Shown here one piece after another: positions 1-11,671 of a stretch of 64,000 nt of DNA (its first letter is position 1; every line of letters begins with the position of its first letter). Both the position numbers and the translations under genes were made by a program. A model generated the notes under the pieces. That model was not told the origin of the DNA and did not search any database. It was given only the letters and a program-made list of their open reading frames with translations. This DNA comes from Gammaproteobacteria bacterium (GTDB lineage Bacteria > Pseudomonadota > Gammaproteobacteria > Steroidobacterales > Steroidobacteraceae), in NCBI GenBank assembly GCA_028293745.1, contig JAQGOF010000067.1, forward strand, positions 34,406 through 98,405, in the 5' to 3' direction.

Positions 1-1
1 T

Positions 2-151
2 TATTCATGTGAGGAGATTTCGGCAATTATGGGTTGTCCCGTCAACACAGTGAAGACGCGCTTGTTTCATGCGCGGGCCAAACTGCAGAAGCTGCTTCCC
101 GTGTTGGGTGGAAGCGCTGCGCCTCCTGGCGAGAGCCGAGGTAAGACATGA
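2..151 (+). CDS. RNA polymerase ECF sigma factor, C-terminal fragment (sigma-70 region 4), truncated by window start
   Basis: Frame from nt 2 reads YSCEEISAIMGCPVNTVKTRLFHARAKLQKLLPVLGG..., a sigma region 4 helix-turn-helix; the TGA at 149-151 overlaps the anti-sigma ATG (ATGA). Confidence 0.85.
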   Translation, partial: YSCEEISAIMGCPVNTVKTRLFHARAKLQKLLPVLGGSAAPPGESRGKT

Positions 152-939
152 TGGCCCTGGATGAACGCGCTCTCCATGAAGAAGTCTGGCTGCTGCTGCC
201 GTGGCTGGCCAACGGCCGGCTTTCGCCGGCAGAACGCGAGACGGCACAGGAGCACGTGCGGCGTTGCAATGCGTGTGAGCGGGAGCTCGCACTACAACAG
301 TTGATGTGCAACGCCTTCACGGAACCGGACCGGGTGACTTATGCCCCGGGTCCCTCGTTCCGCAAACTGATGGACCGTATCGATAGCGACAGCAGGACTC
401 GCGACGATGAAGCCAGCGAGGAGTCCCTGCGCGACTGGCAGCCCGCGGGCCGTTCGCCCGGTCACCCAGCGCTGACCCGTGCTCGCCGTGTATCGCTGTG
501 GCGGCCTCCGGGGCTCGCCTGGGCTGCAAGCTTTCTGATCCTGTTCGGCCTCACGGGAATGATGTTTACGGCCTATCGCTGGTCGGCGCCGGTGTTCCAC
601 ACGAAATCGGATGATTCCGTCGTGACTCCCAACGTCCTGCACATCGCTCTCGACCGCTCGCTGCCGATCGGCGAAGTCCAGGAGTTGCTGCGGGCGGGCG
701 GCGCACGAATCGTCGAGAGCCCGAGCAATACCGGGTTTCTGGGCGTGACACCGGTCGGCGTCATCGCCGGGCAGACAACGGAGGCGAGCGCAAACAAGCA
801 ACTGCGCGCGCTTTCGGCGCGCTTGCGCGCCGACCCGCGAGTGCTGTGGGTACAGCCTCTTGCGGATGAAGGAATACCGGCCGACCTGCGAGCGCCGGAT
901 GCCGCTGACCAGCGAGCGCCGGATGCCCGGGAGCACTGA
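148..939 (+). CDS. Anti-sigma factor with N-terminal zf-HC2-type zinc finger, one TM helix and a periplasmic C-terminal domain
   Basis: HVRRCNACE (HxxxCxxC) motif, TM segment LAWAASFLILFGLTGMMFTAYRW, directly downstream of sigma region 4. Confidence 0.85.
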   Translation: MMALDERALHEEVWLLLPWLANGRLSPAERETAQEHVRRCNACERELALQQLMCNAFTEPDRVTYAPGPSFRKLMDRIDSDSRTRDDEASEESLRDWQPAGRSPGHPALTRARRVSLWRPPGLAWAASFLILFGLTGMMFTAYRWSAPVFHTKSDDSVVTPNVLHIALDRSLPIGEVQELLRAGGARIVESPSNTGFLGVTPVGVIAGQTTEASANKQLRALSARLRADPRVLWVQPLADEGIPADLRAPDAADQRAPDAREH

Positions 940-2249
940 TGCGCGTTCTTGCGCGTGCGGGCGCCCTTGCTGCACTGGTCCTGTCATCATGGGCCTGCGC
1001 GCCCGCGACGGCTGACACAGCGGCTTCGAAGTTCGATACCGGCCACCAGTTCGTGGTCGTGACATTCGCAAACGACCCCTATCGCCCCCCCGCACGCGCC
1101 GGCAGCACCGGCCGCCGCTACGCAGGCGGCAGCTACGGCCTGGCACAAGGCGCGCGTAACAATGCGCAGCGCGTGGCGGCCACCTATTCGCTCAGGCAGG
1201 TTGCGAGCTGGCCGATCAAAGAGCTCGGCGTGCACTGTGTCGTGTACGAAATCCCGGACTCGCGATCGATAACCGAGGTACTCGCCACACTGACAAGGGA
1301 TCCGCGCATCACCCTCGCGCAACCCTTGCAGGAGTTCCACACTTTGACCAGCGAGGCGGCGCCTGGCACGTACAACGATCCCCTGTACAGCCTTCAGACC
1401 AATCTCGTCGCCTTGGACATTCCCGCCGCCCATCAGCGCACACAGGGCGCCGGCATAAAGGTCGCATTGATCGACACCGGCGTGGACAGCACACATCCTG
1501 ACCTGCGCGAGCGGATCTCCGGTACGCGCTCGTTCGTAACTACGGATTTTCTCACGCCTGCGGCAGCGGCTGCCAAACCCGCCGCTGCGGCCTCGTATCG
1601 GCATGGCACCGCGATGGCAGGATTGATCGCCGCCGTTGCAAACAACAAGGTAGGTATCGTCGGCATCGCGCCGCTGGCGCGGATCGAGGTATTCGAAGCC
1701 TGCTGGCAGCTCAAGCCCAACACGGACGCGGCGGCCTGCAACACCTTTACGCTTGCCCAGGCACTCGCCGCGGCGCTCGAGGCCCGCATTCCCCTGATCA
1801 ACCTGAGTATCGCCGGCCCCGCCGATCCCCTGCTGTCCGCCCTGGTGCAGAGCGGTCTGAAGCGCGGCGTGATCTTCGTCGGCTCGGCGGCCGATGTCGC
1901 CGATGCTTTTCCAACCAACATCCATGGAGTGATCGGAGTTGCCAACAGCGACGCTCCGCAGCACAACCAGGGCGAAGCGACGCTCGCCGCGCCGGCAACG
2001 CACGTTATGACACTGCTGCCCGATGCCCAATACGATTTCGAATCGGGCACGTCCGTAGCCGCGGCGGAACTGACAGGCGTGGTGGCGCTGCTGCTCAGTG
2101 CCAACAATCACCTGACGGCTGACTCGATCGTCTCGCTCTTGAAGAGCACCGCAGGTCCTGCGATGCAGAGTGCCTCAATCGACGTCAACGCCGCCCTGGC
2201 AAAGATGGACGCCGAAAGAGTGGGCCGGCTGGCCCGCTCGAGCCACTGA
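939..2249 (+). CDS. S8 family subtilisin-like serine protease with N-terminal propeptide-like region
   Basis: Catalytic motifs LIDTGVD (Asp), YRHGTAMAG (His), ESGTSVAAAELTG (Ser); start overlaps the anti-sigma stop. Confidence 0.87.
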   Translation: MRVLARAGALAALVLSSWACAPATADTAASKFDTGHQFVVVTFANDPYRPPARAGSTGRRYAGGSYGLAQGARNNAQRVAATYSLRQVASWPIKELGVHCVVYEIPDSRSITEVLATLTRDPRITLAQPLQEFHTLTSEAAPGTYNDPLYSLQTNLVALDIPAAHQRTQGAGIKVALIDTGVDSTHPDLRERISGTRSFVTTDFLTPAAAAAKPAAAASYRHGTAMAGLIAAVANNKVGIVGIAPLARIEVFEACWQLKPNTDAAACNTFTLAQALAAALEARIPLINLSIAGPADPLLSALVQSGLKRGVIFVGSAADVADAFPTNIHGVIGVANSDAPQHNQGEATLAAPATHVMTLLPDAQYDFESGTSVAAAELTGVVALLLSANNHLTADSIVSLLKSTAGPAMQSASIDVNAALAKMDAERVGRLARSSH

Positions 2250-2276
2250 AGCCACAAGGACTGTAGGGGTTGACCG

Positions 2277-2321
2277 CGAGGTGCCGGGCCGGGCCCGAAG
2301 GCCCGACCCGACACCCCCTCG
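2277..2321 (+). terminator. Candidate terminator hairpin after the sigma/anti-sigma/subtilase operon
   Basis: Imperfect nested stem CGAG-GTG-CGGG-CGGGCC / loop CGAA / GGCCCG-CCCG-CAC-CTCG, 28 bp after the subtilase stop; no clear U-tract. Confidence 0.45.
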
Positions 2322-2413
2322 ATTCGGTGGGAGCCGCAGCGCGGCTCAGATCTGGACGACGACTTTACCGCAACGCGACGCTTTTCTGGTAGTGCGTCGC
2401 GCGCAAACCAATT

Positions 2414-2425
2414 GACACCGGTGTC
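2414..2425. promoter_or_regulatory. 12-bp perfect palindrome GACACCGGTGTC overlapping a TTGACA element upstream of the TonB-dependent receptor
   Basis: Exact palindrome with central CG; TTGACA at 2412-2417. Confidence 0.5.
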
Positions 2426-2556
2426 TAAGCCCGCTGTTGCTCAGCTGACACAGCCGCGGCCATTCACTCTCAGGCGACAAAAACAGCCCTGTTGGGAGAG
2501 CCCCGCAGTCGGCCTCGGGCGTCTCATTTGCGCAACCTGGGGGGGGGATCCAACCT

Positions 2557-5193
2557 ATGAAGAACTGCGCGAGTGGTGCCTGCAGACACTTTTGCGTGCT
2601 CATACTGGGAGCGGCCCTGGCATTTCCGGCCCTGGCATATGCATCGGCCGACGACCAGCTCGAGGAGGTCGTGGTCACGGCACAGAAGCGGACCGAGAAC
2701 ATCCAGGAGGTGCCGATTGCGGTGTCCGCGTTTGGCTCAGCTCAGCTCGAGCAGCGAGGCATCACCAGCGTCTCGCAGCTCAGCAATCTTGCGCCCAACG
2801 TCAATCTCGATGCCGGGACGCCCTTCTCCGGCTCCGACACGGTGCTATCCGCCTACATCCGCGGTATCGGCCAGGATGATTTCGCCTTTAACCTCGATCC
2901 TGGCGTGGGCGTATACGTTGACGGCGTTTACCTGGCCCGCAGCGTCGGTGCTAACACCACGATGCTGGATGTCGATCGGGTCGAGATACTCAAGGGGCCA
3001 CAGGGCACCCTGTTCGGACGCAACACCATCGGCGGCGCCATCTCGATCGTGACGCGCGATCCTGGCAAGGAATTCACGGTCAAAGGCGATGTGACCACGG
3101 GCTCACGCCAGCGCTTCGATGCCAAGGTCTCCTTCGACGTGCCGTTCACGGACTGGATACTGAGCACGATTTCGTTCTCCACCCAGAAGCAGACGGGGTA
3201 TCAGCATCGCATTCCCTTCGTGCAGACGAACGCCGGCGGCTCGGCGGGCATCCCCGATTGCACGACTCCAACCTGCCCTTACATCACCGACGCAATCCAG
3301 GCATTCCCGGCGGCCGGTTATCAGACCTCGCAGAACGAAGGCGGAATCAACAAGTGGAGCGGCCGGGCGAAAGTGGTGTTCCTGCTCACCGATGACTTCA
3401 AAGTCACGGCCACGGGCGACTATCTGAACGTTGATCAGCCCGCGTCTGCGAATACGGTCATTGGTATCAACAACGCCCAACTGGGTCCGGGTGGCTTGTC
3501 AGGGGTGTCCAACGCATGCCTCCTCGGCGCGCCCATCGGCGTGCTGTGCAAGCTGCCGCGCGGCGGCCTCAGTCCGACACCGACGCCCATGCCGATATCT
3601 CCACCATTGGCTGGCGTCAATGTGGATGGCAATCCGTACAACAACTATCTGCCCTACGACTCGCGTTTCGAGACCGGAAACATCGACACCAGCTATGCCA
3701 CCGGCAACAGCTTCTCGAAGCTCAAGAACTGGGGTGTTTCCACAGTAGTGGACTGGAGCATAGGCCAAGGCATGAATCTCAAGTGGATCAACGCCTACCG
3801 CGACATGCGTTGGGATGTCGGCATGGACCTGGACGGGTCGCCGCAGAACGTGCTGCAAACTTCGTTCGACATGATCCAGCACCAGACCTCCGAGGAGCTG
3901 CAGTTGAACGGTATCGCGGTCGACGACCGGCTCAACTACGCCGTTGGCGCGTACTACTTCGAGGAATCCGGACACCTGCACGACTTCGTGACCTTCCCCA
4001 TGGGCATCCTGATGATCGACGGACCCAACGATCTGCGCACGAAAGCCGAAGCCTTGTATGCCCATCTGAACTTCAAGCTGACCGAGCACTGGGGCCTGAC
4101 TCTCGGCGGGCGCGAGACTCACGAGCACAAGGAGTTCCAGGGATACCAGACGGACGACAACGGCCTGAGCTACAAGATCACGGGCTGCTATCCGCCAGAC
4201 GCCCCGAACACCCTCGGCGCGCCCCCCAGTCTCACCTGCCAGCAGGCACTCGGATTTCCGGTACCAGGCAGCCCCTACACGTACTACCCGAAAGGACCCT
4301 TCACCCAAAACTACAACAACTTTTCGCCGACGGCGGGTATCGAGTTCCACATCAACGCCGACCAGATGCTGTACGCGTCATACTCGAAGGGCTACAAGAC
4401 CGGCAGCTGGACGACCCGCCTCTCGAGCCCTCATCCAACGTATGACAGCAGCCTGCACTTCAACCCGGAATTCGCGAAGTCCGAGGAGCTGGGTTACAAG
4501 TCGGAGCTGATCGACCACCGCCTGCGCCTGAATCTCGCGGCCTTCCATACGAAGTACGACAACATCCAGCTGAACTCGCAACAGGGCATTTCACCGACGA
4601 TCGTCAACGCCGGCGACGCCACGATCTACGGGTTTGAAGCTGAAGCGCAAGCCGTGCTCGGTGGCGGGTTCTCCATCAACGCCTCGGCCGGGTATACGCA
4701 TGCGAAGTATGACAGGTTGAATAACGTCATCGACAATGGGTATCTGCTGACTGCGCACTCCTGTCCGGAGAGAGATCCAAACGCACCGGCACCGACCGCC
4801 ATACCGGCATCCTATAGCAACGGCGTGTGCGAGCTACCCAAGACGCCCAAGTTCAAGGGATTCGTCGGCCCGCAATACGCCTTCAATCTGCCGAACAGCG
4901 CCGGGCTGTTGTTGAACGCCGATGTGACCTACATCACCAAGGAGTACAACGACATTGGCAATACCTGGCAGCTCGCGCGTCCGGCCATGAGCCTGATCAA
5001 CGCCTCGATCACGTATCAGGCGCCGAGCAGGCAGTGGGAAGTGGCCGTAGGTGGCATCAACCTGAGCGACAAGCGCTACGTCGTCAGTGGTCAGAACCAG
5101 GGTGGCGTTGCCGTGATCGATGCATCGTACAATGCTCCCCGGGAGTGGTACGCGACGTTCCGCTACCGGCCCGAGTTCGGTGGAGGCAAGTAA
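2557..5193 (+). CDS. TonB-dependent outer-membrane receptor
   Basis: Signal peptide, TonB-box-like LEEVVVTAQKR, plug motifs (VEILKGPQGTLFGRNTIGGAISIVTRDP), aromatic-terminated beta-barrel (ATFRYRPEF). Confidence 0.95.
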   Translation: MKNCASGACRHFCVLILGAALAFPALAYASADDQLEEVVVTAQKRTENIQEVPIAVSAFGSAQLEQRGITSVSQLSNLAPNVNLDAGTPFSGSDTVLSAYIRGIGQDDFAFNLDPGVGVYVDGVYLARSVGANTTMLDVDRVEILKGPQGTLFGRNTIGGAISIVTRDPGKEFTVKGDVTTGSRQRFDAKVSFDVPFTDWILSTISFSTQKQTGYQHRIPFVQTNAGGSAGIPDCTTPTCPYITDAIQAFPAAGYQTSQNEGGINKWSGRAKVVFLLTDDFKVTATGDYLNVDQPASANTVIGINNAQLGPGGLSGVSNACLLGAPIGVLCKLPRGGLSPTPTPMPISPPLAGVNVDGNPYNNYLPYDSRFETGNIDTSYATGNSFSKLKNWGVSTVVDWSIGQGMNLKWINAYRDMRWDVGMDLDGSPQNVLQTSFDMIQHQTSEELQLNGIAVDDRLNYAVGAYYFEESGHLHDFVTFPMGILMIDGPNDLRTKAEALYAHLNFKLTEHWGLTLGGRETHEHKEFQGYQTDDNGLSYKITGCYPPDAPNTLGAPPSLTCQQALGFPVPGSPYTYYPKGPFTQNYNNFSPTAGIEFHINADQMLYASYSKGYKTGSWTTRLSSPHPTYDSSLHFNPEFAKSEELGYKSELIDHRLRLNLAAFHTKYDNIQLNSQQGISPTIVNAGDATIYGFEAEAQAVLGGGFSINASAGYTHAKYDRLNNVIDNGYLLTAHSCPERDPNAPAPTAIPASYSNGVCELPKTPKFKGFVGPQYAFNLPNSAGLLLNADVTYITKEYNDIGNTWQLARPAMSLINASITYQAPSRQWEVAVGGINLSDKRYVVSGQNQGGVAVIDASYNAPREWYATFRYRPEFGGGK

Positions 5194-5242
5194 CGCGGGC
5201 TCATTTGTTGCTTCACAGGGCACCTCACCCGGAAGACTGCAT

Positions 5243-6286
5243 ATGCGATTCAAGAAGCTCGGCAATACTGGCCTGCTCGTCTCGGAGATCTGCCTCGGAA
5301 CCATGACCTTCGGCAGCGGCGAAGGCCTGTGGCGGGCCATCGGCCACTTGGATCAGCCTGCGGTCAATAGCATCGTGCGCGCAGCTTTTGACCGTGGCGT
5401 CAACTTCCTGGATACGGCAGACGTCTACCACGCTGGCCGCTCCGAGGTAATGACGGGTGAGGCGCTGAGAAATCTAGGTATCAGCCGTGGCCAGTTCGTC
5501 CTTGCGACAAAAGTACACGGACGGATGGGGCCAGGGCCCAACCAGTTGGGCTTGTCGCGCGCCCACATCCTTCACGCAGTCGATGAGAGCCTGGAGCGGC
5601 TCAAACTCGACTATATCGATCTGTACCAGATACACGGGTTCGATGCGCTGACACCCTTCGAAGAGACCCTGGATGCGCTCAACGATTGCGTACGGGCGGG
5701 CAAGGTTCGCTATATCGGCTTGTGCAACCTGGCCGCGTGGCAGATTACGAAATCGCTCTGGATCTCCGACACGCGCAACTTGGAGCGCTTCCAGAGCGTG
5801 CAGGCCTACTACAGCATCGCGGGGCGCGATCTCGAGCGTGAGATCGTACCGCTCGCCAACGACCAGCAGCTTGCGATACTGCCGTGGAGTCCGCTCGCCG
5901 GCGGGCTGTTGAGCGGTAAGTTCTCGCGCGACGACAAGGGGCCTGAAGGCACGCGGCGTGCCTCGTTCGATTTCCCGCCGGTAGACAAAGACCGCGCGTT
6001 CCGTGTCATTGATGCGATGAGACCGATTGCGAAGTCACACGGCGTATCGGTGGCGAGAGTTGCGCTGGCGTGGCTGCTGCACAAGGCGCCGGTCACGTCA
6101 GTGATCATCGGAGCAAAAAACACTGAGCAGTTGCAGGACAACGTGGCCGCCGTGGACCTGAAACTGACCAGCGATGACATGGCGACGCTCGACAAGGTCT
6201 CCGCCCTGCCGCCCGAATATCCAGGGTGGATGGTGGACCGGCAATCCGCCGACCGGCTCGCGCTGCTCAATCCTTCTCGCAGCTGA
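5243..6286 (+). CDS. Aldo/keto reductase
   Basis: MRFKKLGNTGLLVSEICLGTMTFG, FLDTADVYHAGRSE, IDLYQIHGFD; internal ATG chosen over the ORF-track start at 5120, which overlaps the TBDR. Confidence 0.93.
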   Translation: MRFKKLGNTGLLVSEICLGTMTFGSGEGLWRAIGHLDQPAVNSIVRAAFDRGVNFLDTADVYHAGRSEVMTGEALRNLGISRGQFVLATKVHGRMGPGPNQLGLSRAHILHAVDESLERLKLDYIDLYQIHGFDALTPFEETLDALNDCVRAGKVRYIGLCNLAAWQITKSLWISDTRNLERFQSVQAYYSIAGRDLEREIVPLANDQQLAILPWSPLAGGLLSGKFSRDDKGPEGTRRASFDFPPVDKDRAFRVIDAMRPIAKSHGVSVARVALAWLLHKAPVTSVIIGAKNTEQLQDNVAAVDLKLTSDDMATLDKVSALPPEYPGWMVDRQSADRLALLNPSRS

Positions 6287-7028
6287 ACGCAACCGTTTCG
6301 TACGGAACAGTCACCTCGTCCTGGCCGAGTGCAGGGGTCCTTGCAATCAGGTCGCGCAGCCGCGCCGCCACGATGTGTTGCTGCGGCCGCTCGAGCGCGG
6401 CGATAAAGCTGGTTGATAGCACTCGATCCACGATCACCTGTTCCGGCGCTCCCGTGTGACCGTTGGGGAAACGCTTTTCGCGCAACGGTCCGAAACCTTC
6501 GGCCGGGAAGAGCTTCCGCCATTCGCCACTGCTATACCGTGGGGAATTGCCTTCGTATGGAGCCATGATAGCTGTCATCGCAGCCGCCCAGTCCACCGAC
6601 TCGTCTCGCACGTTCCAGATGAGGCCGAAGGACCCTCCCGGGCGTAACACGCGATGTATCTCCTTCAACGCAGCCTCTGTTGCGAACCAATGAAATGACT
6701 GCGCGCAGACTACGCAGTCAACGGCCCCGTTGTTCACGGGTATGCTTTCTGCCGTGCCTGACCGGGCAGCTACGGTCGGAACGGTCTGGGTGAGTTGGGC
6801 CAACATCTCCTGTACCGGCTCAACCGCGATGATGTTGGCGCCGGTTGCCAGGAGCCTGCGTGTGAATTTGCCGGTACCCGCGCCCAGATCGACGACGGTG
6901 CGGGTGTCATCCAACTTCAGATAGTCGCGCAACCATTGGTCGAGCGCGACAGGGTATTCGGGGCGGCCACGCGAATACGCCTGCGCTTCCCGTGCGAAAC
7001 CCTTGGCCGCAGCCTCGTGCATAGACAC
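6267..7028 (-). CDS. Class I SAM-dependent methyltransferase
   Basis: VVDLGAGTGKFTRRLL motif I, DCVVCAQSFHWF, LRPGGSFGLIWN. Confidence 0.92.
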   Translation of the reverse strand: MSMHEAAAKGFAREAQAYSRGRPEYPVALDQWLRDYLKLDDTRTVVDLGAGTGKFTRRLLATGANIIAVEPVQEMLAQLTQTVPTVAARSGTAESIPVNNGAVDCVVCAQSFHWFATEAALKEIHRVLRPGGSFGLIWNVRDESVDWAAAMTAIMAPYEGNSPRYSSGEWRKLFPAEGFGPLREKRFPNGHTGAPEQVIVDRVLSTSFIAALERPQQHIVAARLRDLIARTPALGQDEVTVPYETVAFSCEKD

Positions 7029-7113
7029 ATTCTAGTCCAAGCCCGCGAATGAGCGGTGCATCGTTTGTGAGGCCGCGGGCCCGGAACCGCTGCTGCTGCG
7101 AGTGCGCCGAAAG

Positions 7114-9624
<2,511 letters not shown>

Positions 9625-9628
<4 letters not shown>

Positions 9629-11649
9629 CTCAACGAATAGTCCTTCTGCGTACGTGCATACTCGGCGAAATAATCCAACGCGTGCGGGTTTGCCACCGCG
9701 TCCCGATTGGCAGCCTTCTCGGGAGCGATTCCCATGAGTATCTTGCGCACGGGAACTTCCATCTTCTTGCCGGTCAGCGTGAAGGGAATCGCAGCCACCT
9801 GGCAGATCTTGTCGGGCACGTGCCGTGGCGAATACTCGCGGCGCAAAGTGGCGCGAATCCTGTCGCTGATGGCCTCATCGAGGACCAGGCCCTCCTTGAG
9901 CTTCACGAACAGCGGCATGAAGAATTTGCCCTGCGGCAGGTCGAGGTTGACGATGAGAGAGTCGTCGACCTCGGGCAATGTCGCCAACGAGCGGTAGATC
10001 TCCGCGGTTCCAATACGAACGCCATGGCGATTGAGCGTGGCGTCGGACCGTCCGAGCACGAAAGCGCCACCGCGCTCGTTGATCCGGAAGAAGTCGCCGT
10101 GACGCCAGACACCCGGAAACTCCTGAAAATAGGAATCCAGGTAGCGTTTGTTATCCGTGTCATTCCAGAAACAAACGGGCATGGACGGCATGGGCTGCGT
10201 GACGACCAGCTCTCCAACCTGGTTCACCACCTTCTCGCCGCGCTCGTTGAATGCATACACGGCGGCCCCGAGGGAGCGCGCCTGGATCTCTCCCGCGTAC
10301 ACCGGCAGGATCGAGGCTCCCCCGACAAACCCCGTGCAGACATCAGTTCCGCCGCTGCCCGATGCAACCCACAAGTCCTCCTTGACATTGTTGTAGAGCC
10401 ACGCCATGCATTCAGGCGTCACCGGTGAACCCGCGAGACAGACACCTTGCAACGTTGACAGCTTGAAACTGTCCTTGGGCACGAACCCGCCCTTCTGCAG
10501 TGCCGACACATATGTCGGGCTCGTGCCGAACAGCGAGGCACCCGAATCGTCCACCATCTTCCACAGAACATCCGGACTCGGCCAGGCCGGATTGCCGTCG
10601 TACAACACCGGTACGACGTTGGAGAGCAGCGAGCTGACGAGGAAGTTCCACATCATCCAGCCGGTCGTGGTGAAGAAGAACAGCCGCTCGCCCGGGTGCA
10701 CGTCGAAGTTGAATGCCAGGTGCTTCAGCTGCTCGAGAATGATGCCGCCGTGACTGTGGCAGATGGGCTTCGGCAGGCCGGTCGTGCCCGAGGAGAACAA
10801 TATCCACAGCGGCTGCTCGAACGGCACCTGCTCGAACTCAAACTCGTCCGGCGGCACGGCTGGATGCCTGAAAAGCTCATCCCAGAGGATGGTATTGGAC
10901 GACAGGGGCTGGCGGTCATCCCGATTCAGGTAAGGCAGGTAGATCACATGGCGCAGCGACTCGAGCTGGCCGATGATCTTCTGCACCTCGGCCTTGCGCT
11001 CGAAGGGCTTGCCGCCGTACTGGTAGCCATCGACACAGAACATGACCTTCGGCGCGAGCTGCGAGTAACGATCCAACACGCCGCGGGTGCCGAAATCCGG
11101 GCCACAGCTGGACCAGACCGCACCAATGCTGGTCGTCGCCAGCATCGCGATGATGGTCTCCGGCGCGTTCGGCATGTAGGCGACGACGCGGTCGCCCGGC
11201 TCCACACCCAACTTGCGCAGTTGGGTTGCGAGGATACGCACCTTCCCGCCGAGCTCCTCCCAGGACATGCGCGACAGTGGCGCCCGCTCGCTCAGATACA
11301 TCAATGCATCGGCGTTCGGGCGCTCGTGGCGCAAGGCATGTTGCGCGTAGTTCAAACGCGCGCCAGGAAACCATTTCGCACCCGGCATCCGCCGGTCGGC
11401 CAGGACACGCTCATAGGGAGTCGAAGAGCGAACGTCGAAGTAGTCCCAGATCGCCTGCCAGAACGCTTCGAGGTCATCGACGGACCACTGCCATAGCTCG
11501 GCATAGCTGGCGAACTTGAGCCCCCGTTCCTTCGCCAGCCAGTGCATCAAGGCCGTGAGAAGCGACCTCTCGATGCGCTCCGGACTTGGCGTCCACAACA
11601 GGTCCCCTTCATTCACCACCGACATGTGACGCACACTCGACATGAGCAC
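9625..11649 (-). CDS. Acetoacetate--CoA ligase
   Basis: Acyl-CoA synthetase motifs ILFSSGTTGLPKPICHSHGG and LFGTSPTYVS; overall length and PSMPVCFWNDTDNKRYLDSYFQEFPGVWRHGD typical of AACS; overlaps the ALDH start by 4 nt. Confidence 0.9.
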
Positions 11650-11671
11650 TGCAGCCCCCTCTTACCTCTAA

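Noticed and set aside
987-2111. 374-aa minus-strand ORF opposite the subtilase
   Set aside because: Shadow ORF; the + strand frame has a complete S8 catalytic triad and operon overlaps.
3499-4350. Minus- and plus-strand ORFs (283 and 309 aa) inside the TBDR gene
   Set aside because: Alternative frames of a GC-rich gene with no signal or domain.
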